64,000 nt of DNA, from contig JAFEGM010000040.1 in NCBI GenBank assembly GCA_018240025.1, forward strand, positions 1-64,000. The letters run 5' to 3'. Source of the stretch: Verrucomicrobiota bacterium. Its GTDB lineage: Bacteria > Verrucomicrobiota > Verrucomicrobiia > Chthoniobacterales > SZAS-18. Below, one piece after another: positions 34,342 through 41,817 of the stretch. The position numbers and the translations under genes were made by a program. Under the pieces are notes generated by a model. It was not told the DNA's origin. It saw only the letters and a program-made list of their open reading frames with translations, and made no database searches. How positions within the stretch are numbered: the stretch's first letter is position 1; every line of letters starts with the position of its first letter.

Positions 34342-34599
34342 ATGCCCTCCAACGATATCTCACCAACTTGTGAGGCCCCTACAAAAACAAACCTAATGGA
34401 GCAAGCGTATGATGCGGCCAAGATTGTGATCGCCGAACCGTTAAATGCATTCGCTCGCATCACACTTGCTGAAATACTGTGCGGTCTTGGCCGATATCGG
34501 GATGCAAGAGAGCACATTGACGAGGTAATTCTTCAAAAGCCTAACTTAGCGGAGAGTATAAAGAATAATAACAAGCTTACTCCCGCTTGGACGGCTTAG
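34342..34599 (+). CDS. Small TPR-like protein, 85 aa
   Basis: The ORF encodes one clear helix-turn-helix unit resembling a tetratricopeptide repeat (AEPLNAFARITLAEILCGLGRYRDAREHIDEVI) after an N-terminal region and before a polar tail. A single TPR motif rarely acts alone, so this may be a fragment of a larger protein or a small adaptor. It lies inside the A+T-rich island and converges with the MBL-hydrolase gene, with one base between the stops. Codon use matches the island. Because the ORF is short and no ribosome site stands out, I keep the call tentative. Confidence 0.42.
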   Translation: MPSNDISPTCEAPTKTNLMEQAYDAAKIVIAEPLNAFARITLAEILCGLGRYRDAREHIDEVILQKPNLAESIKNNNKLTPAWTA

Positions 34600-34600
34600 C

Positions 34601-35662
34601 CTATTTGGCCATCTGATATAGCGGTAAGTCGACCTGATGGATTTGTCCGGAAGCGGGGACAACGCGCAGTCCATTGCCGGTCCAACTAACAGTAATATCT
34701 TGCCGATCCACTCGCGAATCCGATGAGATATTCCGAGAAGCGACCGCCACAGCGTAGGACTTTGCACTTGGCGCCCTCCTCTTCAAAGTAGAGAAGATAC
34801 GCCAACCTAGTTTGAGGTAGGTATCTAGAACTGACCTGTCGGGATGCGCAGGATACTTGGTCCCAACCGAAAGTAGCGCGACACTCCGGCTCGGCGTTCT
34901 GAGCCGACTTGGTAATTCAGAATGAACATGCGAAATCTTCGCTCCATGATGGGGAATTTTGGCAAAATCAAACGCAATCTTACCATTCGCTCGGGGGAAT
35001 CCCTCGTCGTACCCTTCTAAACAATCAAATGCGCTGTTAATTGCCCCGCCATCGGAGTCACCAGTGACCAAACCAAGTACGCTTCGCTTCCCTGCACGTG
35101 ATCCGACAACGAATACCAGCGAGCCAACATTGACGCTTTCGTTGTCAGGTTCTTGTTGACCCGCGGTCTCCAGCTGCTCCTTGGCGGCAAGTGCCACGGG
35201 AATTGGAGCGGGTCCGATCGGGACCATGACTGAGTTACTCGTACGGAAAGGTCGAGTGTCCCTATTGGCCAATCTATAGCCTAGTTTCCTTTCTTCCATT
35301 AGCCGATAGATGAAATCATAAAGTGCCCGGAACTCCGATGCGACGACCCCTCCTTTGCGCACTCGAAGATATTCGAAAATGGTCTTGGACCCTATCCCGC
35401 CATCACAAAAATAACCGATTGACCGTGGGGGCCTCAAAAAAGCATCGATGATTTCCCTCATCCCGGCGAAGTGATCACGGTGCGGATGCGTGAGCACAAC
35501 TAGATCCAGCCTAGCGATGCCTTTGGATTCAGCAAAGGCTAGGAAGGCCTGTTGGGAACGGGGGCTAGGCAAATTGCAGTCAACGAGCAGCCACTTGTCA
35601 TCCAGCTGGATCAACGTCGTGTCGCCGTGGCCACATTCAATCATGTGAACACGCAGAGCCAT
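34601..35662 (-). CDS. ComEC-like MBL-fold hydrolase, third gene of the island operon
   Basis: The 353-residue protein has a complete ComEC/Rec2-type metallo-beta-lactamase domain: MIECGHGDTTLIQLDDKWLLVDC, LDLVVLTHPHRDHFAGM (HxHxDH), VTGDSDGGA (Asp ligand) and IPHHGAK. Metal ligands are intact, so it should be an active phosphodiesterase or nuclease-like hydrolase. No membrane helices or signal peptide are present, unlike full ComEC, which puts it in the cytoplasm. The ATG giving MALRVHMIECGHG is chosen because it lies 13 bases after the stop of the middle gene. Stand-alone ComEC-like domains occur in several conflict systems as effectors. That role here is inference. Confidence 0.85.
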   Translation of the reverse strand: MALRVHMIECGHGDTTLIQLDDKWLLVDCNLPSPRSQQAFLAFAESKGIARLDLVVLTHPHRDHFAGMREIIDAFLRPPRSIGYFCDGGIGSKTIFEYLRVRKGGVVASEFRALYDFIYRLMEERKLGYRLANRDTRPFRTSNSVMVPIGPAPIPVALAAKEQLETAGQQEPDNESVNVGSLVFVVGSRAGKRSVLGLVTGDSDGGAINSAFDCLEGYDEGFPRANGKIAFDFAKIPHHGAKISHVHSELPSRLRTPSRSVALLSVGTKYPAHPDRSVLDTYLKLGWRIFSTLKRRAPSAKSYAVAVASRNISSDSRVDRQDITVSWTGNGLRVVPASGQIHQVDLPLYQMAK

Positions 35663-35675
35663 CGAAAATTCCGGC

Positions 35676-36485
35676 CTATAGGTAGATGTCGCCTTCAATA
35701 GCAAATGACCGCAAATCCGGAAATTCGACATCGGGAACCTTCTCTTTGTCCGGTTGGGCAACCATGATAACGCATGTTTGAACCCGGCTACCTACGGGTG
35801 GCAAAATGTGAAAATGGAACTGATTGCGCTGGAAGGACTGCACTAAATAACTATTGCCACCGTCCTCCTCGTACGTCACCACGGCGGTATCGTCATGCAC
35901 TTCAGAGACATGCCCGTGATGACATTCCCATAGGTAAACGCTATCCGTGCGGTCAGATTCTCGCTCGGAAACCATCTTTCCGAGCAAATTAGCCTCAAAA
36001 GAGTGGCACAACGAGATCAATGCGCTGCATTCAGTCTCCTTCTTTTCGAGCTCGGCACGCAAGAGCTTCACCTCCTTTTCAAGCTCGATGGTTCGTGAGC
36101 GGAGGGTGTCGACCTCGACCTCCTTTACATTTGTAACCGAAACGAAACGCCTGTTGTTTCGATTGCCTTCAAACAACTCCATTTGTCGTAAAGGGCGAGC
36201 CAGCTTTGACTCAGACGCATCCACGATGGAGCCGCTAAAGATGGGTCCGTAGAACAGATTCTGATCGCAACCAGCTGTCTCACTCTCAAAGTGTTTGAGT
36301 CCGGAATAATGGATACCGGAGAACCTGTTCAACAATTGGTTGACCTCCTTGACGGCGGCTAGACTTCGACTCTTAGGGCCCGTAAGTCCAAACTGCGCTT
36401 GGAGGTGCCAAAACCGAAAATCTCGTCGATCAATCAAAAGCCCTTCTTCGACGTCTGAATCGAGTAGTGCGGGGTTCATTGTCAA
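35676..36485 (-). CDS. Coiled-coil protein of unknown function, second gene of the island operon
   Basis: This is a 269-residue protein that I do not recognise. The N-terminal 110 residues form a compact alpha/beta region (LIDRRDFRFWHLQAQFGLTG, KEVNQLLNRFSGIHYSGLKHFE). A coiled coil follows (VDTLRSRTIELEKEVKLLRAELEKKE, about residues 125-155). The C-terminal part is beta-rich (SVYLWECHHGHVSEVHDDTAVVTYEED, FHFHILPPVGSRVQTCVIMVAQ), similar in rhythm to a small barrel. The start codon overlaps the stop of the first operon gene by 4 bases (ATGA), so translation is coupled. It probably links the other two products in a complex, but that is only suggested by gene order. Confidence 0.75.
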   Translation of the reverse strand: MTMNPALLDSDVEEGLLIDRRDFRFWHLQAQFGLTGPKSRSLAAVKEVNQLLNRFSGIHYSGLKHFESETAGCDQNLFYGPIFSGSIVDASESKLARPLRQMELFEGNRNNRRFVSVTNVKEVEVDTLRSRTIELEKEVKLLRAELEKKETECSALISLCHSFEANLLGKMVSERESDRTDSVYLWECHHGHVSEVHDDTAVVTYEEDGGNSYLVQSFQRNQFHFHILPPVGSRVQTCVIMVAQPDKEKVPDVEFPDLRSFAIEGDIYL

Positions 36486-37198
36486 CTCAAATTGAGATTA
36501 GTTTCAACCGCTTTTCCCAGAAGTTCTTTGGCAGCTTGGAGTCGCTGAATCAGGACAGAAATATCAGACTCATCGCACTCTAGCTCGATCCTATTAGTGG
36601 ATTTGCCAGCGCCAAATAGCATAAGTGCGGTAGGCACTACAGTCTTTCCGAGTCCCTCACTATATTCGAAAGAAAGTCTAAGAAAAGGAACGCGAGTTTC
36701 CGATTCCGAACCATAGGCGACGCGATGGGAAATGATCTCGGCAGCTACATCAACTAGTATGTGATTCGAGGAACTACTGAGCCGGCGCCCCCGTTCTTTG
36801 AGAGCTTCAGTAGCGAGATGTTCCTCAGCCAACGCGACACGGCGCTCAGCGACTGCGAGCGTCTCGTCGTCCATTTCACCGTTAGACAAATATGTCGCGA
36901 GCATCATCTTCGCCGACGGTCTCGAGCCTGCCATCAAAAGGCATTGGAGGGCCATGCATGCCTGGAAGATCAAAAAATCGAGATATCGCGGGGCGCCATT
37001 TGCCACGTGCTCACGAAGCGCCTCACGAACGGCATCGACATTGCCAACCAAAGTGATGAGCCCATTCCCGTTGAAAAAAAGTAGCACGACACCCTCGTTC
37101 CGAGAACGGGATACAACCCTAACCGCTTCCGCAATGTCCAACTCACGATCCCGCTCACTGGCGTTGGCGGTAGATTTAGTTTTTGTAGTTTTAGTCAT
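36482..37198 (-). CDS. Protein of unknown function, first gene of the island operon
   Basis: The 238-residue protein is unrecognised. It begins with a Lys/Thr-rich tail (MTKTTKTKSTANASERDREL). A sensor-like alpha/beta segment follows (GVVLLFFNGNGLITLVGNVDAVREALREHV), then a helical stretch with QACMALQCLLMAGS. The C-terminal region runs from VDVAAEIISHRVAYGSESE through a beta sheet to ISVLIQRLQAAKELLGKAVE. That last part has the strand-strand-helix pattern of COMM-type domains, a weak resemblance only. The ATG is chosen because the upstream part of the frame is poor. The second gene overlaps its stop by 4 bases. Upstream (37199-37355) is a probable promoter region with no clear boxes. Confidence 0.72.
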   Translation of the reverse strand: MTKTTKTKSTANASERDRELDIAEAVRVVSRSRNEGVVLLFFNGNGLITLVGNVDAVREALREHVANGAPRYLDFLIFQACMALQCLLMAGSRPSAKMMLATYLSNGEMDDETLAVAERRVALAEEHLATEALKERGRRLSSSSNHILVDVAAEIISHRVAYGSESETRVPFLRLSFEYSEGLGKTVVPTALMLFGAGKSTNRIELECDESDISVLIQRLQAAKELLGKAVETNLNLS

Positions 37199-37355
37199 TC
37201 CACTGGTTGTACGTTGTCTGTAGCACTTACCAGCATCTGGAAGCACCCTGCAAAAGGAACGTCGTCCCGTAGGGTACAAAATCAAAATCAACTGTGCGTC
37301 ACCCCGTCAACAGTATTCGCAGGCTTAGTGCCGCCCTTAAGGCTGAGGTTCGCAC

Positions 37356-39131
37356 GTGAACGAAGGACGCAAAACGCGCCGCTTCATTCAAAATGTCGTC
37401 TGCGCCACGCCGGAGAGCGTCCGTCAATGGTGCGCCCGGCAGCGTTGGACGGCGGAATGCGCCGTCGCGCCGCCGGCTGCCCCGCGCCTGAACGGCGTGC
37501 CCCGACCGCTCTTCCCGCTGGCTGCCTTCCGCGCGCCGATGAAGGAGGCGCCCTGGAATCAGCTGCCCTCCAAAATCCTGACCAGTAACGCCGCCGCCCC
37601 GGTCTGGTGCGCGGGCAGCCTCGTCACCCTGGCGGTCGCGCCGGAGGCCACCAGCGCCATGCTGGCCGATCTGCGGACGGTCCTGGCCGCGCAGGATCGG
37701 CACGTGCGTTTCCTCCACGCCCCGGCCGCGGAGGTGGAACGCTTCGTCGAATCGCTCCAGGGCCGGGTGCTGGAGGAACAGGCGCAGCGCGCGGCCCGGC
37801 AGATCGAGGTGGTCTCCGCGCCCGACGCCGGCGAAGAGATCATCAAGCTCTCCATTCTCGAGCGCGGCGGCGTGGCCCAGCTCGATCCGGCCGTGACCAT
37901 CGTGCAGACGCTCCTGCTCGAGGCCATCCGCCGGCGCGCCAGCGACCTGCAGCTCAAGCAGACCCGCGATCAGCTGCGGGTACGCTTCAATCTGAACGAC
38001 CTCTGGGAGGACGTGCCTCAGGGGTTCGCCAGCGGCTCGGCCGAGAACGTCATGGCCCGGCTGAAGAATCTGGCCGACCTGCCCTACGAGCGCCGCCTCA
38101 AGCCGCTCGACGGCGCCCTGCGCGTGCGGGCCGATTTCGGCAGCAAGGGCGAGCGTTCCTTCCTCTTCCGGCTCAATGCCGTGCGCGACGTGGACGGCCA
38201 GCGCATAACCCTGCGGCCGCAGGACAATTCCCAGATCCCGCGCCTCGAGCAGCTGCACATGCCGCCGGCGGTGCAGCATTTCCTCCGCCGCATGCTGCGG
38301 CGCCGGCAAGGCCTGTTCGTGGTGGTGGGGCCGACCGGCTCGGGCAAGACGACCACGCTCCACGCCTGCCTGGATGCGATCAACCGCCCCGGCATCAACA
38401 TCGTGACCGCCGAAAGCCCGGTCGAGCGCCTCATTCCCGGCGTGAACCAGATGGAGGTGCCCGAGACCCAGCCGGACGATCCCGCCAGCCCGAATCGGTT
38501 CACCTACGCCGACGCCATGCGGGCCAGCCTGCGGCAGAAGCCGAACGTGATCCTGATCGGCGAGTTGCGCGACGAGGAGACCGTGGAGGTCTCGCTGGCC
38601 GCCGCGAATACCGGCCACCTCGTGCTCTCCACCCTGCACGTGAACAGCGTCTACGAGCTGGTCATGCGCTTCCTCTCGCTCGGGGCGAATCCGGTCCTCA
38701 TGTCCCAGACCCTCCGCGGCGCCCTCGGCCAGCGTCTCGTCCGCCTGGCTTGTCCGCAATGCTCCCAACGCGTCCCGCTGACCCGCGAGCATCTGGTCGA
38801 ATACGGCTTCGAGGAGCGCTACTTCGAACTCGGCGCGCCCGTGGTGGAGGAATTCCACGAGCGCGGCTGCCCCCAATGCCAGCACGGCGTGAGCGGCCGG
38901 CGCGCGATCTTCGAGATCCTCAGCATCGAGCGTCCGTCCGAGCGTTCGCTCCTCTCCAGCGTGGCCATCGCCGCCCACCACGGCCGCACCATGCCCGACG
39001 GCAGCGACAGTCCCGCCGAAGTGCTGGCCGGACGGATGGGCGAATTGGGCTATCCGAGCCTCGTGGAGACCGTCTCCCGCGCCGCCGCGACCGGGGAAAT
39101 CCCGCTGGCCGAAGCGGCGCAGTATCTGTGA
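37356..39131 (+). CDS. GspE-like secretion ATPase with altered motifs
   Basis: This 591-residue protein is a type II secretion/type IV pilus ATPase. Walker A GPTGSGKT is at 325-332, the catalytic-Glu motif is ILIGELRDEETVEVSLAA, and STLHVNSV replaces the usual STLHTND. CPQC occurs twice, forming the zinc site. Two standard signatures differ: the Asp box reads TAESPVE instead of T-x-EDP-x-E, and ASDLQLKQ replaces ASDIHIEP. The MshEN-like N-domain is replaced by a 150-residue divergent region. An in-frame stop lies 12 bases before the GTG start. Its place next to the truncated secretin chimera, across the island, suggests both once belonged to a single secretion or pilus locus. Confidence 0.88.
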   Translation: MNEGRKTRRFIQNVVCATPESVRQWCARQRWTAECAVAPPAAPRLNGVPRPLFPLAAFRAPMKEAPWNQLPSKILTSNAAAPVWCAGSLVTLAVAPEATSAMLADLRTVLAAQDRHVRFLHAPAAEVERFVESLQGRVLEEQAQRAARQIEVVSAPDAGEEIIKLSILERGGVAQLDPAVTIVQTLLLEAIRRRASDLQLKQTRDQLRVRFNLNDLWEDVPQGFASGSAENVMARLKNLADLPYERRLKPLDGALRVRADFGSKGERSFLFRLNAVRDVDGQRITLRPQDNSQIPRLEQLHMPPAVQHFLRRMLRRRQGLFVVVGPTGSGKTTTLHACLDAINRPGINIVTAESPVERLIPGVNQMEVPETQPDDPASPNRFTYADAMRASLRQKPNVILIGELRDEETVEVSLAAANTGHLVLSTLHVNSVYELVMRFLSLGANPVLMSQTLRGALGQRLVRLACPQCSQRVPLTREHLVEYGFEERYFELGAPVVEEFHERGCPQCQHGVSGRRAIFEILSIERPSERSLLSSVAIAAHHGRTMPDGSDSPAEVLAGRMGELGYPSLVETVSRAAATGEIPLAEAAQYL

Positions 39132-39666
39132 GTAGTCCGCACTCTCCGAGTGCGGCGGGTGCAAGCAGCGGAAAATCCTTTGCCTGGCGCGACGCGCTGC
39201 GCTGCGGTCCGCCAGCTGCCAACGCTGGCCGCTGGCGAATGGTGCTGCCGCTCCCACCCGCCTTCCTTGCTACGACCGCGACGGAACTGCGACGCCGGAG
39301 GCATCCGCGAGAGTGCCGGTGCGTCGAGCAGGCGACGACGTGCGAGATATCAAATCCACGCTCGCGGTTCATGCACCCCCAGGCGTTTCGCGAGGTGCGT
39401 CCTGGCGACCGGCTCGTTTCGGCCGAAGGCGCTCACTGTGCACGCACGCGGACCCAAATCGGCAGTCCCACGGGCGATCTCGCGTCTCGGGCGGCGATGG
39501 ATTACGCCGGGCGGCGGCAGCAAGCTGCCTGACTGACGGGGCCAGCAAGCTGGAGCACTCCACGGCGTCGGGTCCGCGCTCGCTCTACTGCTCCTCCGCC
39601 GCCGCTCATTCCGCGCCCCTGCTCCTGCGCTCGGCGACGAGCCGCACTCGGAGAGTGCGGACTACT
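39131..39666. repeat. 536-bp stretch bounded by a perfect 25-bp inverted repeat
   Basis: A perfect 25-bp inverted repeat starts AGTAGTCCGCACTCTCCGAG at 39131-39155 and mirrors itself at 39642-39666. Each arm is itself a hairpin (CCGCACTC/GAGTGCGG with a 3-base loop). The left arm overlaps the last base of the GspE-like stop codon. The interior has no convincing gene. It contains CGGCGGCAGCAAGCTG, a motif shared in inverse with 56416-56456, and a few shorter GC palindromes. A partial copy lies at 56322-56456. The remaining bases to sufS (39667-39756) show nothing. Confidence 0.85.
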
Positions 39667-39756
39667 TGCGCCTCCGCTCCTCCGCTCCCCCCTCTCACCT
39701 ACCCTCGAGCCGCGTCACCCGCCTTGTCGGGCCTCGCGTGCCGCCTAGGCTGCGGC

Positions 39757-41016
39757 ATGCACGCCGACGCCTCGGTCACCGCTCCCGCCGCCCCACCCGA
39801 CTTCGAGGCGTTGCGGGCGGATTTCCCGATCCTCCACCAGCAGGTGAACGGGCATCCGCTCATCTACTTCGACAATGCCGCCACCTCGCAGAAACCGCGG
39901 CGGGTGATCGATGCGCTGGTCCATTACTACGAGCACGACAACGCCAACGTCCACCGCGGCATCCACGAGCTCTCGAACCGCGCCACGGCGGCCTACGAGG
40001 CGGCCCGGGTGCGCGCCGCGCGGTTCATCAACGCGCCCTCGGCCGACGAGATCGTCTTCGTCAACGGCACCACCGAGGGCATCAATCTGCTCGCCTCCAG
40101 CTGGGGCGGGAAATTCCTCAAGGCGGGCGACGAGATCCTCCTGCTCGAACTGGAGCACCACAGCAACATCGTCCCCTGGCTGCTGCTGGCCGGGAAGATC
40201 GGCTGCAAGCTGAAGTACGTGCCGGTCGAGGGCGACACCGGCCAGGTCGACCTCGCCAAGCTCGACGAACTGCTCACGCCGGCGGTCAAGCTCTTCGCCT
40301 TCCCGCACATCTCGAACACCATGGGCGTGGTCAATCCGGTGCACGAGTTCGTCGTCCGGGCCAAGGCGGTCGGTGCGCGTACGCTCATCGATGCCGCCCA
40401 GAGCGCCGGCCATCTGGTGGTCGACGTCCAGGCCATCGGCTGCGATTTCCTCGTCTTCTCCGGGCACAAGATCCTCGGCCCGACCGGCAGCGGCGTGCTG
40501 TTCGGACGCCGCGAGCTGCTCGACGCCATGCCGCCGTATCAGGGCGGCGGCGAGATGATCTCCAGCGTCGATTTCTACACCGCCAAGTGGAACACCGTGC
40601 CGCACAAGTTCGAGGCCGGCACGCCGCACATCGCCGGGGCCATCGGCCTGGCCGCGGCCATGGACTATCTCGATGCGGTCGGCCGCGAGCACATTTTCCG
40701 CCACGACCAAGAGCTCGCCCTGCGCGCCCAGCGCGGTCTCGAAGCGCTGGGAGATGTCCGCATCTTCGGCCCGCGCGAGGGCCGCGCCGGGCTGGTCAGC
40801 TTCGTGCTGGGCCAGGCGCATGCGCACGATGTCGTCACGCTGGCCGACCAGAAGGGCATCGCCCTGCGCGGGGGGCATCACTGCAACCAGCCGCTGCACC
40901 GTAAGCTCGGCATCAAATCGAGCGCCCGGGCCAGCTTCTACTTTTACAACACCGCCGCCGAGGTGGATCGCTTCCTCGAGGAGATGGCGCGCATCCAGCA
41001 CTTCTTCCGCGCCTGA
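39757..41016 (+). CDS. sufS: Cysteine desulfurase SufS
   Basis: SufS removes sulfur from cysteine using PLP and passes it as persulfide for iron-sulfur cluster assembly. The 419-residue protein has the group II pattern: YFDNAATSQKPRRVIDAL, NANVHRGIHELSNRATAAYE, FVNGTTEGINLLA, the PLP lysine in SGHKILGPTG and the catalytic Cys in LRGGHHCNQPLH. The start ATG is followed by a short variable tail. SufU follows directly (26 bases), the usual partner of SufS in gram-positive-like and some other systems. The SufBCD scaffold is not in the window. Confidence 0.96.
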   Translation: MHADASVTAPAAPPDFEALRADFPILHQQVNGHPLIYFDNAATSQKPRRVIDALVHYYEHDNANVHRGIHELSNRATAAYEAARVRAARFINAPSADEIVFVNGTTEGINLLASSWGGKFLKAGDEILLLELEHHSNIVPWLLLAGKIGCKLKYVPVEGDTGQVDLAKLDELLTPAVKLFAFPHISNTMGVVNPVHEFVVRAKAVGARTLIDAAQSAGHLVVDVQAIGCDFLVFSGHKILGPTGSGVLFGRRELLDAMPPYQGGGEMISSVDFYTAKWNTVPHKFEAGTPHIAGAIGLAAAMDYLDAVGREHIFRHDQELALRAQRGLEALGDVRIFGPREGRAGLVSFVLGQAHAHDVVTLADQKGIALRGGHHCNQPLHRKLGIKSSARASFYFYNTAAEVDRFLEEMARIQHFFRA

Positions 41017-41042
41017 ACCCCACGACCGCCAACGCCCGCCGC

Positions 41043-41540
41043 ATGGAGCCCGGAGATCTCGAAGAACTGTATCAGGCCGTCATCCTCGACCACTCGCGCA
41101 AGCCGCGGAATTTCGGCGAGCTGCCCGACGCCACCGTGACGGTCGACGGCGACAACCCCACCTGCGGCGACGAGATCCATCTGCACGTCCGCTTCGGCCC
41201 CGGCGGCGACCCGCTGGAGCAGGTGAAATTCACCGGCAGCGGCTGCTCCATCTGCATGGCCTCGGCCTCGCTCATGACCCTGAAGATCAATGGCCGCTCC
41301 CGCGCCGAGGCCGGCGCGTTGCTGCAGGACTTTCAAGGCATGATCACCGGCAGCGCCCCCGGCCCCGCCCCCAAGACCCTCGGCGACCTCCGCCTCCTCT
41401 CCGGCGTGAAGAAATTCCCCCAGCGCGTCAAATGCGCCACCCTCGCCTGGCACGCCCTGCGCGGCGCCCTCGAAGGCAGCACCGGCGTCACGACCGAGGA
41501 TGGGACCGACACCGATTCCGAAGGCATCGCGGTGGGGTAG
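41043..41540 (+). CDS. sufU: SufU zinc-dependent sulfurtransferase
   Basis: SufU receives sulfur from SufS and delivers it to the Fe-S scaffold. It is related to IscU but binds zinc. The 165-residue protein has the three conserved cysteines in NPTCGDEI (Cys41, followed by Asp43), GSGCSICMAS (Cys68) and RVKCATLAW. The 18-21-residue insertion between the second and third cysteines that distinguishes SufU from IscU is visible around GALLQDFQGMITG. It is cotranscribed with sufS. The gap of about 277 bases after it contains CAAGATT-type words and nothing else I can identify. Confidence 0.95.
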   Translation: MEPGDLEELYQAVILDHSRKPRNFGELPDATVTVDGDNPTCGDEIHLHVRFGPGGDPLEQVKFTGSGCSICMASASLMTLKINGRSRAEAGALLQDFQGMITGSAPGPAPKTLGDLRLLSGVKKFPQRVKCATLAWHALRGALEGSTGVTTEDGTDTDSEGIAVG

Positions 41541-41817
41541 GGTCAAGTGCCAAGAGCCAAGATTCAAGATTCAGACTTAATGCCGGGATAAGCACGAAGC
41601 GGCGAGGAGCCGAATTGGCGCGGCGATCCCTCGCCTCGACCCTCTGGACTGCTGACGCCTGCGGCAGCCCTGTTTCCTGGCAGCCTGCCGCCTCAACAGG
41701 ACCCTCACGTCTTCGGGCTCTCTTGCCAAGGAATGGAGGCAGGCCGATTGCTCGGCGAGGTCGGCCATTCGAGCCGATTTGCGCTGTTGCTACGTCGGCG
41801 ACGTGGTATCTGCCTCC

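Larger units (their letters stand above)
34257..37300. mobile_element. A+T-rich genomic island with a three-gene MBL operon
   Basis: Composition changes abruptly at both ends, and codon third positions switch from G/C to mixed A/T. The island truncates the secretin chimera on the left and ends just before the GspE-like gene on the right. Its contents are one small plus-strand ORF and a compact minus-strand operon. I saw no integrase, transposase, tRNA gene or flanking direct repeat, so the transfer mechanism is not visible. The exact right edge is uncertain within about 100 bases. Confidence 0.7.

Noticed and set aside
34257..37300. Island as a prophage or classical insertion sequence
   Set aside because: No integrase, transposase, phage structural gene or flanking direct repeat could be found.
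37200..37356. Missing secretin barrel continuing on the far side of the island
   Set aside because: All frames between the island and the GspE-like start were read and none shows secretin barrel motifs.
39313..39756. In-frame N-terminal extension of SufS into the 536-bp element
   Set aside because: The extra residues are Arg/Ser-rich and unlike any SufS. The ATG just before the conserved domain is adequate.
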